Positions 22,796 through 35,964 are shown, numbered from the stretch's first letter. The stretch is DNA of 64,000 nt from Podaxis mareebaensis (GCA_018524725.1 JAEUWP010000601.1:1-64000), one strand, 5' to 3'. Made by a program: numbers and translations. The notes: a model not told the origin generated them from the sequence alone.

Positions 22796-24099
22796 TCAGT
22801 CCCTGCTCCTGCTCCTGCTCCTATCACTGACTGACATAGAAGAACCGGTGGACGCAACTGATCTTGATCTCGACCTGCCACGAGATGATGTGGGGGAAAC
22901 GCTATCTCGCTTCCTGTGCCGGGGAGAACGAGACGGTGAGTGTGAGTCACCGCGTCGCCTACGAGGGGAAGCCGGTGATTCACTGCGCCCTCGTGGGGAA
23001 AGGGAGCGAGAATCCCTAGACCGGCGGGGCGGCGACACTCTTCTTCCGCGTGGAGAGGGGGGAGAAGGGGAACGACTTTCTCTGCGTGGGGAGTAATCGG
23101 GTTGTCCCTTTTGCCGTGGGGGAGAGGGCGACCGGGAGTCGTACCTTCTGCCCCGTTCACGCCGGGGAGGGGGCGGTGGGGAAGGTCGGCGAGGGGACAA
23201 AGAACGTTTGCGAGGAGGAGAGCGATCGCGACGTGATGGTGGGCCCGGACTACCCGAGCGGGAGAAGTGACGGCGAGGTGGAGAACGAGACCGTGAACGA
23301 GAGGGTGAGCGGCCACGACCGCGGGCCCAACGAGGACTTGGGCTTCGTCTGCTGGGTTTATCTCGTTCGTGAAGATCCCGCCGTCCAGGCAATGGAGGAG
23401 GGGGCATAGCGTCTCTATCTCGATCAGTTCTGCGCCGGTCACCACCTTGTTCCCTTTCCCTCCTCAAGCGATCCTCTTCTCGTCTCCTAAGACGTTCACG
23501 CTCCTTCCTCTCTTCTTCCCCCCTAGCTTTTTGCGCGGCCATACGGGCACGCTCCTCTGCCCTCGCTCTCTCGCGTTCTTCACGCTCAGCGATACGCTTG
23601 AGGCGAAGCTCTTCTTGTTTTTCACGGTCGAATGCTTCACCCTCTTGATAATCTGCCCGAGTGCCCAAAGCGCGAGCCATTTTGGAGAGTTCTTCTTTCT
23701 TTGCTGCAGCCATGGCATGGGTATCTGTTGGCTTTTTTGAAGAAACCTGAGGGAGCGACGCAAGAAGCTTGGCGCGGAGTGCAGAAACTTGTTCCTCAAT
23801 ACCGGCCTCATCAACTCTAACATATAAATGAGCTTTGAAGTAGTATATGAGTTTGAAATAAGAGCTCACCCTTTTTCTTCAAGTTCGAGCTGGAGTTCGA
23901 GGCATTTCACTTCGACTTTACGTTTTCGCTCATGCTCGAGGATAGCCTCGTCCGGTTCCCTGTGCTTCGGCGGTGCTGCCTCCCATGCTGCCTGTCTATC
24001 CTGGGAGGACTGATACGAGCGCAGAGCCGAGAGGTTGCGTACGACGTAGCCGTTTGTGCCGCTACCACGGGGAGTTGTGAGGCCGATGCCGTTGTACAT
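22796..24099 (-). CDS. CWC21: Pre-mRNA splicing factor CWC21 (SRRM2-like)
   Basis: Two exons, 24099-23870 and 23816-22796, give 416 residues. The N-terminus [20 protein letters not shown] is the invariant start of Cwc21/SRRM2 proteins, which sit in the activated spliceosome near Prp8 and Snu114. Residues 50-140 form the cwf21 helical domain ([18 protein letters not shown]), followed by a charged E/R-rich helix and a 200-residue Arg/Ser/Pro-rich tail with many RSPSP-type repeats. The RS tail is far longer than in budding yeast Cwc21 and resembles metazoan SRRM2 or S. pombe cwf21. It is divergent from the lipase gene with 137 bp between the start codons. Opposite-strand ORFs across the RS tail are composition artefacts. 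Confidence 0.93.
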
Positions 24100-24236
24100 G
24101 GCGGTTTGTTGGAAGGGATAGGCGAGTCACGTGTGAGGAATTATGCGGGGTTGATGTGGCTGTGTGTGGATGACGTGAGCTGCCGGCCGGGTGTTGTGTG
24201 GTGGTATAATTAACAGCGCTACAACGGCAGCTTTCT
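24100..24236. promoter_or_regulatory. Short bidirectional promoter CWC21 / ABHD4/5-like
   Basis: The 137 bp between two divergent start codons carries a CACGTG palindrome at 24128-24133, 28 bp from the CWC21 ATG and about 105 bp from the lipase ATG. It must contain both 5' leaders. Confidence 0.4.
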
Positions 24237-25799
24237 ATGACTGTGTACAGACACATGGCTGCCACTCTAGACTCCCTCCCTCCAGCAAGAGACATTCCCA
24301 ATGCTTTCCTCTCGAGCATCAAGTCATGGTGGTCTGTTGGCGAAAAACAGGCCGCAATCAGCGAGGAGCGCCTCCTTAGACGTCTGCCTTTCTTCTCATC
24401 TACTGCAGACAAAGCTGCCTTGTCGACCTCTCACCCCGTCGTCGCGACCAGCACTCGAGTTGACCTTGATACCCCAAAACATTACATCAATACCGTCTCA
24501 ATAACGCCGACCACGCCGCCATCCCATCCTATTCCCGCGACAGTCCTTCTCCATGGCTACGGCGCAGGCCTTGGCTTTTACTTCCGTAATCTACCTGCTC
24601 TCGCAAACTGGGCTGGCAAGCGAGGGGCCTCTGTCTACGCAATAGACTGGCTTGGCATGGGACGCTCAGCGCGTGTGCCCTTTACAATACGAGCACGCCG
24701 TGATGACATTCCCGGTCGTGTCCACGAGGCCGAATCTTTCTTTGTTGAAAGCCTGGAGCAATGGAGGAACAAGATGGGCCTCCAGAAGATGACTCTAGTT
24801 GGGCATTCACTCGGTGCCTACTTCAGCGTTGTTTACGCGCTGCGATATCCTGATCGGGTTAGTCGACTAATTCTCCTTTCCCCGGCTGGTGTTCCTCAAG
24901 GCCCCAACTATACACAACCGTCTAGGGAAGTGACGGACGAGGGCGCGGGAGCCCCTGTGACCAGCGGTGGCCGGAGGACGAGCAATCCGAAATTTGAGAG
25001 CCCGTCCCAAAAGCAGGTCGACGAGGTTAGGGAGGAACAGCGGGAGAACAAGCGCCACGAAAGTCGCACTCGGAGATTGTTCACTTATCTCTGGGAGGAG
25101 GGATGGAGTCCATTCCAAATAGTCAGGGCTACCATGTTTTGGGGGCCTATGCTTATCGGAAAGGTTCGTATTCGCCATTCGCCCACAATGATGATCACTG
25201 ATGAATTGACTGCGCACCCTAGTATTCATCACGTCGCTTTTCTGGACTCTCCGAGGAGGAAACAAGGGACATGCACGATTACATCATGAACATTACCCTC
25301 GCAAAGGGTTCTGGCGAATATTGCATTTGTGCGTAGTCAACCCCTCGCCCAGCAATGTTAATTAATCAGCGCACATTGTATTAGCCCATATACTTGCACC
25401 GGGTGCCCACGCGCGCATGCCTCTTGTGGACCGCATAGATCGACTGAAGATCCCCGTCACATTCGTCTGTGAGTTTCCTATCGTTGTCCATCTCTTCACA
25501 CGGAAACACCTCATCTGACGCATTCCATCGGCAGATGGTGATCATGATTGGATGGACCCGAAGGGAGGTGTGCAGAGCGTAGAGAAACTTCGGCAAGCAG
25601 GTAATGGTCAAGGAAAGATGTACCTCGTTGGCAATGCCGGTCATCATGGTCAGTTCTTCACCATCTCTTGATCACATTTCGGCTGACTCTTGATCAAACA
25701 GTATATTTGGACAATCATATTGCCGTCAACGAACTGTTGGTCAAAGAATTGGAGAAGGAATACGAGAAGGCTGCAGAAGCAGCCCTTTCTAGATCATGA
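24237..25799 (+). CDS. Alpha/beta hydrolase of the ABHD4/5-CLD1 type
   Basis: Five exons, 24237-25163, 25223-25328, 25385-25468, 25535-25648, 25702-25799, give 442 residues. Seen: oxyanion region LLHGYGAGLGFYFRN, DWLGMGRSARV, nucleophile S191 in VGHSLGAYFS, acid in YGDHDWMDPKGG, and NAGHHVYLDN, which combines the catalytic His with the HX4D acyltransferase motif of the CGI-58 group. The best-known fungal member, Cld1, deacylates cardiolipin in mitochondria; ABHD5 relatives act on lipid droplets, so a phospholipid or lysophosphatidate role is likely. An insert rich in charged residues lies between the nucleophile and the lid. Either of two Mets (24237 or 24255) could start; the second (MAATLDSLPPA) looks more natural. 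Confidence 0.88.
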
Positions 25800-26641
25800 T
25801 TGTTATTCGGCATTTCTTACATCCCGATACCTGTGACTTCTGACAGCTGACTTGCTGCTGGTTTGTTGACACTTCACTGACTATCTCATCCTTTCTGTGC
25901 TATGAAGACGTCCATCATGTAATTGATAGATTAGGTTTATTTTGTAATAAGGGTATTCCTTGGTTGAATAGGCATGTAATTGCTTCGTCTTTAATTGGAA
26001 TCGATTTCTTTGCGATCCCTCCACCGGACAAGGCGAGATCGAAGAGGTCATTCCTTCTCTTCCCCCATTTCAAGGACCCAAACTATCACACACTTATGCT
26101 TCCCTTTTCACTCCAAAGAACTAATATTGCGATCGATCCTGTCCCAAAATGTGGCATACTCCCGACCCTGAAGCACATGAAACAATCATCAGGTCTTGCC
26201 ACAGAGGTGTCTTGACACTCGGCACCATTTGGCACTTAAGGTGTCTTTCAGGCCGACCTAATTACCCCTATTAGTGACCGGGAAGGCATAACAGCGCAAC
26301 TAGCTCCTGGTATCATTCGAATAGTTCGTAATTTAAAATTCTCTTCAAAATGGAGGGAATCTATTAGCGCGGCAGGTCGATTTATTTTGTCTTGCAGTCG
26401 AAATTGTCCCGTTCGTATAGCAAGGACAGGACATCGAGACCTAACTCTTTTAAGATAGATCGAAGCTTCGGTAGAGTTTTGGTTGCCCAAAGCGCAGCCG
26501 TTCGGACGTGGAGCAACAATGGGTTACGCAACGAATAACGAGTGCGCGTTCCAACTAGTCTGCTCCGAAAGAGCGTTTTCGCTGCCTGAGAATCAGATGG
26601 GGTACTAGACGCAACGATTTCCCATAGAAAAGTCAAGTAGT
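25800..26641. other. Intergenic between convergent lipase and WKF genes
   Basis: About 840 bp. An 87-codon minus-strand frame at 26382-26645 begins at the WKF stop and has coding-like, Leu-rich composition (TAALWATKTLPKLRSILKEL); it starts with GTG and I could not attach it to a gene. Otherwise 3' UTR sequence. Confidence 0.35.
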
Positions 26642-27779
26642 TCACGAATCGGCATCGGAGACCAATGCTCGAAGGAGAGCCTGTGCTCTGATTTGTTTCC
26701 GGTTGTCCTGGTCGGGTTTCGAAGGGGAGGGTGCATCGATAAGAGCTCCTCCGATATTTTCCTGCTTGCCAGAGGTTTGTTCTTCCTTTGACGTGGTATT
26801 GGCGCTGTCAATAATCGTCCTACATGTCTTGATGAGATTCTGTACACAGGTGAGAAGCAGAACAGATGCACAAGATACAAACACTCGCCTCGCGGGTATT
26901 TCCCTGAACGCCAGAGAGGTACTTGACAACAAGGTCGTCATATTTTTCGGGTATCTGGTCACCGCTCAATACGTGCGTTAGGAGAACATGAAAGGGAATG
27001 CCATACAGATTTGATGGACCAAAAGTTACGAACCGGCCAGTTTTGCCGGGCTTTATTAAACTTCCACGGGTCTGGGTCATAGAATTGAGAAAAAGCATAT
27101 GCAAGTGCTATGGGTCAAGGTGAGAAGCCATAGCATTGGATGTACGCGTCAAGGGCGCACCTTTCCTTGCCTGGTCAGAGAGACCAGGGTCGTCATCCTC
27201 TTCGGGATCGGGAAAACCGGTCTTGTTCTTGTGTTTTTTCTTTTTGGGTTTTTCGAGAGATTCTCCTGATTGAGACAGCGAAGTCGTGCTTGGAATGACG
27301 TTTTCACGTTTGTCCTTCTTTGATTTAACTTTCTTCTGAAGTGATGATTCCTCCCCCGGTGCCGCCTTTTTCTGTTCCTCTGCCTCTCGCATTTTCTTCA
27401 ATTTCTTCTCTGGTCGGGGGCTGGCGTCAGGTTCTGCTACACCAGCCTCGGCGTCCCTCTTCCGTTTCTTTTCTTTCTTTTCTTTCTTCTCTTTTGACGG
27501 AACTTTGGGTTCGTCGGTTGAGGTAGGATCCAGCTCCATTTTATCGTCTAGCTCCTTTTTCTTTTCCTTCTTTTCCTTCTTCTCCTTTCGATGTACTTCT
27601 TTCGCTTCTTTTCCTTCCAGCCCCTCGACTACTCCCTCCACCGCCGACGAACCCTCTTGCTTTGCCTTCCTCTTCTTTTTCCCCGTCACCGGATCGTCTG
27701 GTATCTCATGCTTCTCCTTGTCTTTCTTCGACTTCTTGCTTGACTTGTGGGCTTGAACTGCAGAATCGATAGAACCCAT
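26642..27779 (-). CDS. WKF-domain protein (formerly DUF2373)
   Basis: Four exons from the right: 27779-27161, 27107-27007, 26954-26889, 26839-26642, giving 327 residues. The first 190 residues are Lys/Glu-rich with many KKEKKEKK blocks typical of nucleolar proteins. Then follows ALAYAFSQFYDPDPWKFNKA with ARQNWPVRNFW, the WKF signature, IPEKYDDLVVKYLSGVQGNT and RENLIKTCRTIID. The conserved domain is found across eukaryotes (human C7orf50-like) and linked by several studies to the nucleolus, but no biochemical role is settled. The intron 26888-26840 begins GCGAGT (GC-AG); a weak GT donor 6 nt later would add Ala-Ser before NLIKTC. The gene is divergent from ARL1 (201 bp). Confidence 0.82.
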
Positions 27780-27980
27780 GGGAACAAGGAACGGAAGCAA
27801 AGAGATTACTGTTCTCCAATTGAAATCACGCGTCCCTGATAATGAAGCACGTGCTCTGGTCGCCCATAGGAATATTCGGGTTGTTCCAGTGCCAATTCAT
27901 CCCTTCACGCTCAACACATCCTCGTCTCCACCCTTTGTTCTTTCCACTTTCCACTTTCTTTGCTCACCTTTCCATACTTC
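27780..27980. promoter_or_regulatory. Bidirectional promoter WKF gene / ARL1
   Basis: 201 bp between divergent start codons, with a CACGTG palindrome at 27848-27853 and pyrimidine-rich tracts (CTTTCCACTTTCC type) close to the ARL1 start. Confidence 0.4.
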
Positions 27981-28894
27981 ATGGGTCTCTCAATATCTAC
28001 TCTTTTCAGCTCGTTGGCATCGCTGGTACGATGGAGCAAAGACCAGGATGTGCGGATTTTAATGTTGGGTCTGGACTCTGCTGGAAAGGTAATGTGTCCT
28101 GTGGTCTACGTCATCTCGTTCTTTTGGCTGAAGTGTGTACGCTTTTCGTATCTGTAGACCACCATTCTCTATCGTTTGCAGGTATGTATGTTAGCGGCCG
28201 GCATCCATGTCTGACTAATGCTCTCATAACCCAGATCGGTGAAGTCGTGTCCACAATCCCGAGTACGACAACCTTCCGCTCCCGCGTACCAATTTTATGG
28301 AAATGTTGATTCTTTGACTTGTAGCCATTGGGTTCAACGTCGAGACAGTCCAAGTATGTGAACCCAATCCGCCCACTTGCTGTCGGCGTTAACATATTAT
28401 CCCCTCCAGTATAAGAACATTAAATTCCAAGTCTGGGATCTAGGAGGACAATCAAGCATACGGTAAACTTGAACATCGTAAATCAACGCCAAGCATCATC
28501 TTGACACATCATATTTACAGGCCGTACTGGCGATGCTACTTCCCGAACACATCAGCAATCATCTATGTCATTGACTCGTCTGACCACGCACGCCTGGGAA
28601 CTTCACGAACCGAACTGCTGACGATGCTCGCCGAGGAGGAACTCAAAGGGGTCCCTCTCCTCGTTTTCTGCAACAAGCAGGATATTGAAGGCGCCTTGAA
28701 GCCGGAGGAGATCAGTGAACAGCTTGGACTTGCCGGAGGAGAGAAGTCACGGCCATGGAGTGTTAGGGGTAGTTCGGCAACAAAGGGAGAGGGCCTTGAG
28801 GAAGGTCTTGATTGGTACGTGGCCGAACAGCACAATCCGGTCCTCACAAACTTAAGTTCTTCAAAGGCTCGTGAATGCCATTCAACAGAAGTGA
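27981..28894 (+). CDS. ARL1: ADP-ribosylation factor-like GTPase ARL1
   Basis: Seven exons, 27981-28088, 28157-28180, 28235-28262, 28325-28353, 28410-28462, 28521-28814, 28867-28894, give 187 residues. It matches ARL1 throughout: MGLSIS start with Gly2 for N-myristoylation, P-loop GLDSAGK/TT split by an intron, switch 1 IPTIGFNVETVQ, DLGGQSSIRPYWRCYFPNT, NKQD, and GSSATKGEGLEEGLDW before LVNAI. ARL1 acts at the trans-Golgi, recruiting GRIP-domain golgins for endosome-to-Golgi transport. Exons 2-4 are only 24, 28 and 29 nt. The first ATG gives the conserved myristoylation start, so the start is secure. Confidence 0.96.
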
Positions 28895-29198
28895 TCAGTT
28901 GTTTGGGACCTTCTTTTCATCCTCCGGGTCCGTCTTCGCATGACTATCGTTGCTGCCTCGATACTTCACGCTTTGATATCATTCGCACTATGATACCGTA
29001 TCTTGTAATTTACTCACTATTTGGCATGGCATAAGACTGGCTGCTTGAGAACCCAAGTTGCTCCACGAAGATGGTCTGGCTCAGGAGTGACCTGAGGCCT
29101 GAAGTCAGAATTAGTGCGATTACGTGAACAAGAATATACAGGAGAATTGTGTATACAGAACGATGGCAATGCAGAAAAATATACTGATCACGAAAAAT
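28895..29198. other. 3' intergenic between convergent ARL1 and CDT2
   Basis: About 300 bp with no coding signal; expected to carry both 3' ends. Confidence 0.45.
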
Positions 29199-31024
29199 TC
29201 ATGCAATTTGTTTCGACCAATACCAATCCCACTGCGCCTCTTCAGGTTCTTCCTGGCAATGTCGATATGCCTCGATATCAGGGCGCCAGACGCGAATCGT
29301 ACCATCATCGGCACAAGTCGCTAGGCATCCTTCTGCCCAATCTACAGAACCTACTTCCCCTTTCTGCCCTGGCAGCTCCACTGCACGACCAAATTCTACA
29401 TGCCCACGGGGTCTTCCTGCTCCACCAACCTCGAAGAGGAAGCTACTTGACTTGGGGCTGCTCGCACCGCAGGCAAGCCAATTGCCGCATGGTGACAGAG
29501 ATAGTCCGACGTAAAATGAACTCGCTTGCATTATATCATCAGCAAAGTCCGTCGATTGGGCAGTTAGTGTCGGCAACGCGTATGTATGGATTCTTGAATC
29601 CTGACCCAGGCCAAACACCAGACCGGCGGTTGGGCCAAATCCTTGGGCAAGACTAATGATGCCCCTTGATCGTTTCGACCCGTTAAGTATTGTGGGGTCG
29701 GTGGGCGAGGAATATAATGCTGGAGGAGGCTTGGGTTTCGTCGAGCGCGATTTTCTAGGCGTTTCCGGTTTACGCAGATCCCAGAAACGGAGCACACTGT
29801 TTCCACGTAAGCCCTCATTGTATTAAGATAGGCTTAGTTGTCGCACTTACCCATCGAAAGCACCGCTACTGACCAGTCCATAAGGCGCTCCTTCAGGGTA
29901 TATTAGGCTGGTTACTGTCTTCGGCATCGGAGTGTGTTTCTTGTTTTTCCGGACTTTGGGTTTCGCAGGATCTTCGTGTGCGTCCGATATCATGACGACA
30001 GGATTCAGGACAGGGACACCATCTGCTGACTTTGTTGTACTAGTGCGTAAATCCCACAGGCAAATTGCGCCGTCCCTTCCACCTGTCGCCAACAGCGAGC
30101 CGTTTGTCGGATCCCAAGCCACCGTTTTCACCGTGCTCGTGTGACCATGGAGAACATGCGTGATTACGTTCTTCTCGACAGAGGTTATGCGCGAAGAGTG
30201 GTCGCCTGAGCAAGTCACGATTTGGGTATCTGTTCTATCCCACTTCACGTCAAAGATACCATTGGCGTGGGGTTGAAGAACGTTACGCGTTGGCTCTGCA
30301 AGATGTTGAGCGTGAGCAACCGCTTCACATACGGGTGGCTTACCAGAATCCCAAGGTTTTCGTTTTGAAGTGTTGACAATTTGGACTGTACCTTCCTCTG
30401 TTGCGACAGCAAGCAATGGCAACCCACCCGATTTTGCAGCTGAAGGAATGCAGTTATCATCCTGATCCCCCGTCGAGAGAGAAGCCACCATACCGTGTGA
30501 GTAGGAGCAGGCATATGGGGGCGTCAAGAACGAATTGGCATTTAATGACTGGCAGGTGTATACATCAGTCTTCAGTGAAGAGACGAACGACTGCAGAATA
30601 GGCCGCGTCGAAACTACGGAATGGAGTCAGAGCCTCGGGTATTACTGGAGATTGAAAACATGCCATCTAATGCCCTGTATGTATGAGCAGAGGTAGACAC
30701 GAATATCGTGCGTGCATCAAACACCGTCCGCCGACGCGCTCTTGTGGCTTCTGGTTTGATTGTTTCATCCTCATCACTTTCCTCGAATAAACTCGGGTCC
30801 TCCTCTTCTGACTCGTCTTCAATATCCTCACCCACGGAGTCGCATACTTTCACCTTCTTCCTACCGCTCTCTTGGGCGTGTTGCTTAGCGGGTCGTTTGC
30901 GAGAAACTGGAGCCTCCTTAGGCGGGGTTGGAAGGTGAAATTTCCGCTTTTTGGGGGGCGTAATGTGGAGATTGAGACGGTCTTCGAGAATAACGCGGGG
31001 GGAGGAGCCGGGACTTGGGAGCAT
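29199..31024 (-). CDS. CDT2: CRL4 substrate receptor CDT2 (DTL), WD40 protein
   Basis: Exons from the right: 31024-30664, 30613-30494, 30439-29851, 29796-29199, giving 555 residues. An N-terminal acidic/basic tail (KKRKFHLPTPPKE, EDESEEEDP) precedes a WD40 propeller: LLAVATEEGTVQIVNTS, HANGIFDVKWDRTDTQIVTC, LHGHTSTVKTVAWDPTNG, LLATGGRDGAICLWDLR, APYGLVSSGAFDG, VLRFWDLRKPE, GLSLSPCGNWLACGASS and ATCADDGTIRVWRPD. This pattern is that of Cdt2/DTL, which brings PCNA-bound Cdt1, Spd1 and Set8-type substrates to Cul4-Ddb1 in S phase. The first intron (30663-30614) appears to be GC-AG and is the weakest point of the model; the second (30493-30440) is 54 nt and in frame, so it may be retained. Divergent from LYS12. 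Confidence 0.85.
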
Positions 31025-31614
31025 GATTTGGGGAGGACGTTAGGCCGTCTGGAATTAATCATGGACAAGGGGCTAACCCATCACCATCGCGTCGCGTCGC
31101 GTCACAAGATATGTGGTTGCGTCACACCGTGGTAGTGAGCCCTCCAGCTCAACGGTTCTACGTCATCGGGGCATGATAGCACGGCCAGCACAATCAGTAA
31201 ATATGCATGGTTGAGGCCCTGAGGCCTGAGAGTCCATGAAACTCACGTTTCAGCGATCATTCTGGGATTCAAATCCCCAGGGAGCCAGGGCGGACAACTC
31301 TGATAATCTTCTTCACACTCGCAACGACGACAGATTATCCCAGCCAATCCAAAGTATCATTACCTCTGTTTATGAATCCCGTCTCTGACGACAACCTCTT
31401 GGCCCGCAGTATCTGTTATGGATAGATTGGAACGAGGGTATCCCGTCTCAGCGCCCACTCATTAACGGGAAGCACACGTGAGGTTCGGGGGGTCGGCCGA
31501 CCGGACTTCCGAATAAGGAACTTCGCGAGATGCAAGGTTCCGCCTGTACCAAATTTTGGGTTACCACCAAGGCCTGTTAATCTTTCTTGCTCGCTCATAT
31601 TCTGAACGTATACC
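31025..31614. promoter_or_regulatory. Divergent intergenic region CDT2 / LYS12
   Basis: 590 bp between the two start codons. Near CDT2 it holds a triple CGCGT array (31088-31102); near LYS12 a CACGTG palindrome (31475-31480, 135 bp from the ATG). A T-arm-like fragment at 31261-31290 is not a tRNA. Confidence 0.45.
31088..31102. promoter_or_regulatory. Triple CGCGT (ACGCG) array, MCB-like
   Basis: Three perfect head-to-tail CGCGT pentamers; on the minus strand they read as three ACGCG cores, 64-78 bp upstream of the CDT2 ATG. ACGCG(T/A) is the MCB core bound by the MBF (Cdc10/Mbp1-type) complex that drives G1/S genes. Confidence 0.5.
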
Positions 31615-33256
<1,642 letters not shown>

Positions 33257-33913
33257 CCACTGGTCATATGACTTTCGTGGTCTTGCAAGAAAAAAAAAGC
33301 CCGTCCACTGGTTCTGGGCTTCTGTACTGATATCCCACAAGTGCACGAATACATGAGACAGGCTTTCCGTACATGTTACAGTCTTATTTGAAAATCGGAG
33401 TAATCACTATACCGTGACTCGTAAAGGAACCATACATCGCTAGTCGGATGCGGAAGAGAACCATCCTTCCTTGGGTCGAAGGAGGACAACCATTGCAATC
33501 GCAAAACCCATCATGTTCCTCCACGGTTCTGGAGCAGGGATGAGGGTAGCCCTCCACCTACAACAAACGTGTGAGAGGTGTGGATAGTGTACGACGTAGC
33601 AGGTGGCGAATCCGACGGGTCTCAGTGCCTTCATACGTCTGGGGAGCTTGGGTTTTCTATGTGCGTTTTACGTGGGTATGGCATATTTGGATGACATTTC
33701 TAAGGTCATCATTGACGATTCTCGCCGCTCATGGTGGTAAGAGGCTTCATGTGAGATTTGTGCTCAAGGGCTTACGTCTATCCACGCGTGTGCTCACCCT
33801 CACCAATGTGTGACAACTTAGTTCGATTCCCAGCGGTGGATGTTGACAAAAGTTCATTCCCAGAATACACCATGAACAAATACATATATGATTTGCATAC
33901 CCCAGGGCATGGA
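33257..33913. other. 3' intergenic between convergent LYS12 and membrane-protein gene
   Basis: About 660 bp. A run of nine A sits at about 33290, near where LYS12 transcripts may end. No coding signal. Confidence 0.4.
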
Positions 33914-35156
33914 TCATATAGGCCCAGAGCCGACGGGTGGTCGAGGATAATACCCAAGCGGCAAAGCACTCCTCATCACCCTCTGGTCCGCCTGGTATTT
34001 AGGCCTTGGCACGCCTCCTGTACCAGGAGGTGCCTTTACAACGTTAGGACTAGGCACTGTTCTACGTTCCTCATATATAGGCATAGGAACTTTTCGGGTG
34101 GCATCCATGCGTGACGCATCTGGAGGACTTGTCGCAGGCGCGCTCAAGTTAGAGCGCGACCGAGGCGAGTTAGTCAACTGCTGGCGCAGTGCGAGTCCAG
34201 CGGATACCGACGGAGGTAGCACCGCGTCCGATTCCTTCAAGGGAAGGAAAGGGTTCTTGAAACTCTGGCGCGATAACCAGCTCCTTCGACGATGGCCGGG
34301 AGGAGATCTGGATGTCCCTGCCTTACGATCTGGGAGGTTCGGTATGAGACGGCCGTTAGGAACTATGAGGGCTCTGGGAGGTATTTGTACGCGACGGCGG
34401 TTGCTCTTTTCTCGAGACTCGACGGCAAGAATTGTGCGTGCGAGATTCGGGTTTTTGAAAGGGCTCGGGGGAGGAAAGCCTGGCGGGTTTCCTGGGCGAT
34501 CGAGTATGCTAGGATACCGTGGGTGACTAGTCGGCACCGCAGGGAGCGGCCGTGTGACTTGGTTAGATGTATCTTGAGCAGGTGGAAAGCCAGATTGTGG
34601 GAAGGCGTTCTGGACCGATTCAGAATTTTGCTTCTGTGCACTCCCCCGAGAGAGAAAATATCGGAGGCGGTCCAGGTGAGATGTTTTTGACTTTAGAGGA
34701 TAGCCATCGTCTGCAGAGTTTTTCTCTTCCCTCTCCTTCTCTCCCCCCTTCGTTTCGAGCACCCACCAGCTCGTCCTCTTCGCTGACTGTAAGTCGATAT
34801 GCCACCACTGAGGTTTCTCCTCCGTAATCCCATCTTCTATCTGATTCATAGCGCGCTTCCGTTTCCGCAGGTAGAGTAGGAAGATTATTAGGGAGATAAG
34901 CAGAATTATACCCGCTATGACTCCCAGTGCTATGGCTGCAACGTGATTCCGCTTGGCGTCATGCGGCGAGAAGGACCGACTAAGTAAACAGTTAGAGGGG
35001 TAACTAGGCATGCTTTGGCTAAACTCACGCGAGGTGCTGTACGACACCCGAGTTCCGTGGAACATTAGCATCGGCGCTGTGGTTGTCATGATGTGTACAT
35101 CCGGGTCGAACCAGCAACGAGAAAATGAAGAACCAGCTCCAACGAAAAGTCGTCAT
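33914..35156 (-). CDS. Single-pass membrane protein with disordered cytosolic tail
   Basis: Two exons, 35156-35029 and 34979-33914, give 397 residues. Residues 1-22 (MTTFRWSWFFIFSLLVRPGC) look like a signal peptide; a short His/Asn-rich ectodomain follows; a strong transmembrane helix lies around 56-80 (AAIALGVIAGIILLISLIIF) followed by the basic stop-transfer YLRKRKRA. The remaining 300 residues are Pro/Ser/Arg-rich and disordered. This plan (signal peptide, tiny ectodomain, TM, long tail) is common in Agaricomycete surface proteins of unknown role. No family domain recognised. A further small intron near 34790 is possible. Confidence 0.6.
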
Positions 35157-35964
35157 TTTTACAGCACGAAGACTCCCAGAGTCTTCCGTTCCAGACGGTG
35201 CTGCAGAGAACAGAGATAGATGGGGGCGAGAAACCAGTCTAAAGGATTCTCGCCTGCGTTGTTCCCTGGTATTTATCGCCTGGAAGCTTGGTGCAACAGT
35301 GATGCACAGCCTGGAGTAATCTGGTTCCATTTGGATGCGTACAACGAATGATGAATACGTTGCGCGTTTCATATCTTGGGTCGCGAAGATACATTGTGTA
35401 GCGAGTCTTGATGGCGTATTAAGGGGTTAAAACCAAAGAGGGTAAGATTTCGTCGGTGCGGAAGATTTTGCTGAAGGGGTAATAAATAAGTCATAGCATT
35501 TGCCCAGTCTTAGCCGGTTTAAGGGTTAGACGAAGAGCACCCAAAGTCCGAGTAGATATGAATGAAAAGCTAGAAGAGACCACTGGAAACTAACATAGAT
35601 GCACCGTCAAAACACACGACCGTCACCGTTTCGTGACAAGTCACAAGATACATACATGGGACGTGACAGGAGGTATCACGGTTCCTGTGACATCTCGTGT
35701 TGAGATATTTTGAAGGCAGAACTGGTTCGCCTCGTGCTGACGATGGTCCACGGGAAATCTTCTCTTAATTACTCATCTCGGTTCCCGCTGGCGTTTATCG
35801 TGGATAGAAGCTCCCAGCGCTCCTCTGTTGACGGGAGACTCTTTGAACCTGTTTTCAATTAAAGAGTCCCTGTTCTCCACTCATACCCCCCCCTGACCTC
35901 GCCCACCAACCCGTAGTTCATTTCGATATAAAAAGACAGGTCTACGGATAAAGGCTCCGACAGC
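35157..35964. other. Divergent intergenic region, 0.8 kb
   Basis: Lies between two start codons. Around 35630-35700 there are repeated GTGACA/TGTCAC-type words (cgtgacaagtcac, acgtgacagg, cctgtgacatc) that could be factor-binding sites or chance. No gene seen. Confidence 0.35.

Noticed and set aside
22761..23740. Long plus-strand ORFs opposite CWC21
   Set aside because: They mirror the Arg/Ser-rich repeat coding of CWC21; composition artefact with no motifs.
27341..27756. Ser/Phe-rich plus-strand ORFs opposite the WKF gene
   Set aside because: Antisense of the Lys/Glu-rich tract; amino acid bias follows from the complement.
31261..31290. tRNA T-arm-like sequence (TTCAAAT flanked by G and C runs)
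   Set aside because: The 53-61 pair is mismatched, no matching 5' acceptor half or anticodon arm lies within 70 bp on either strand.
35630..35700. GTGACA-type words as a CRISPR-like or satellite repeat
   Set aside because: Copies are short, irregularly spaced and differ; consistent with chance or factor sites.
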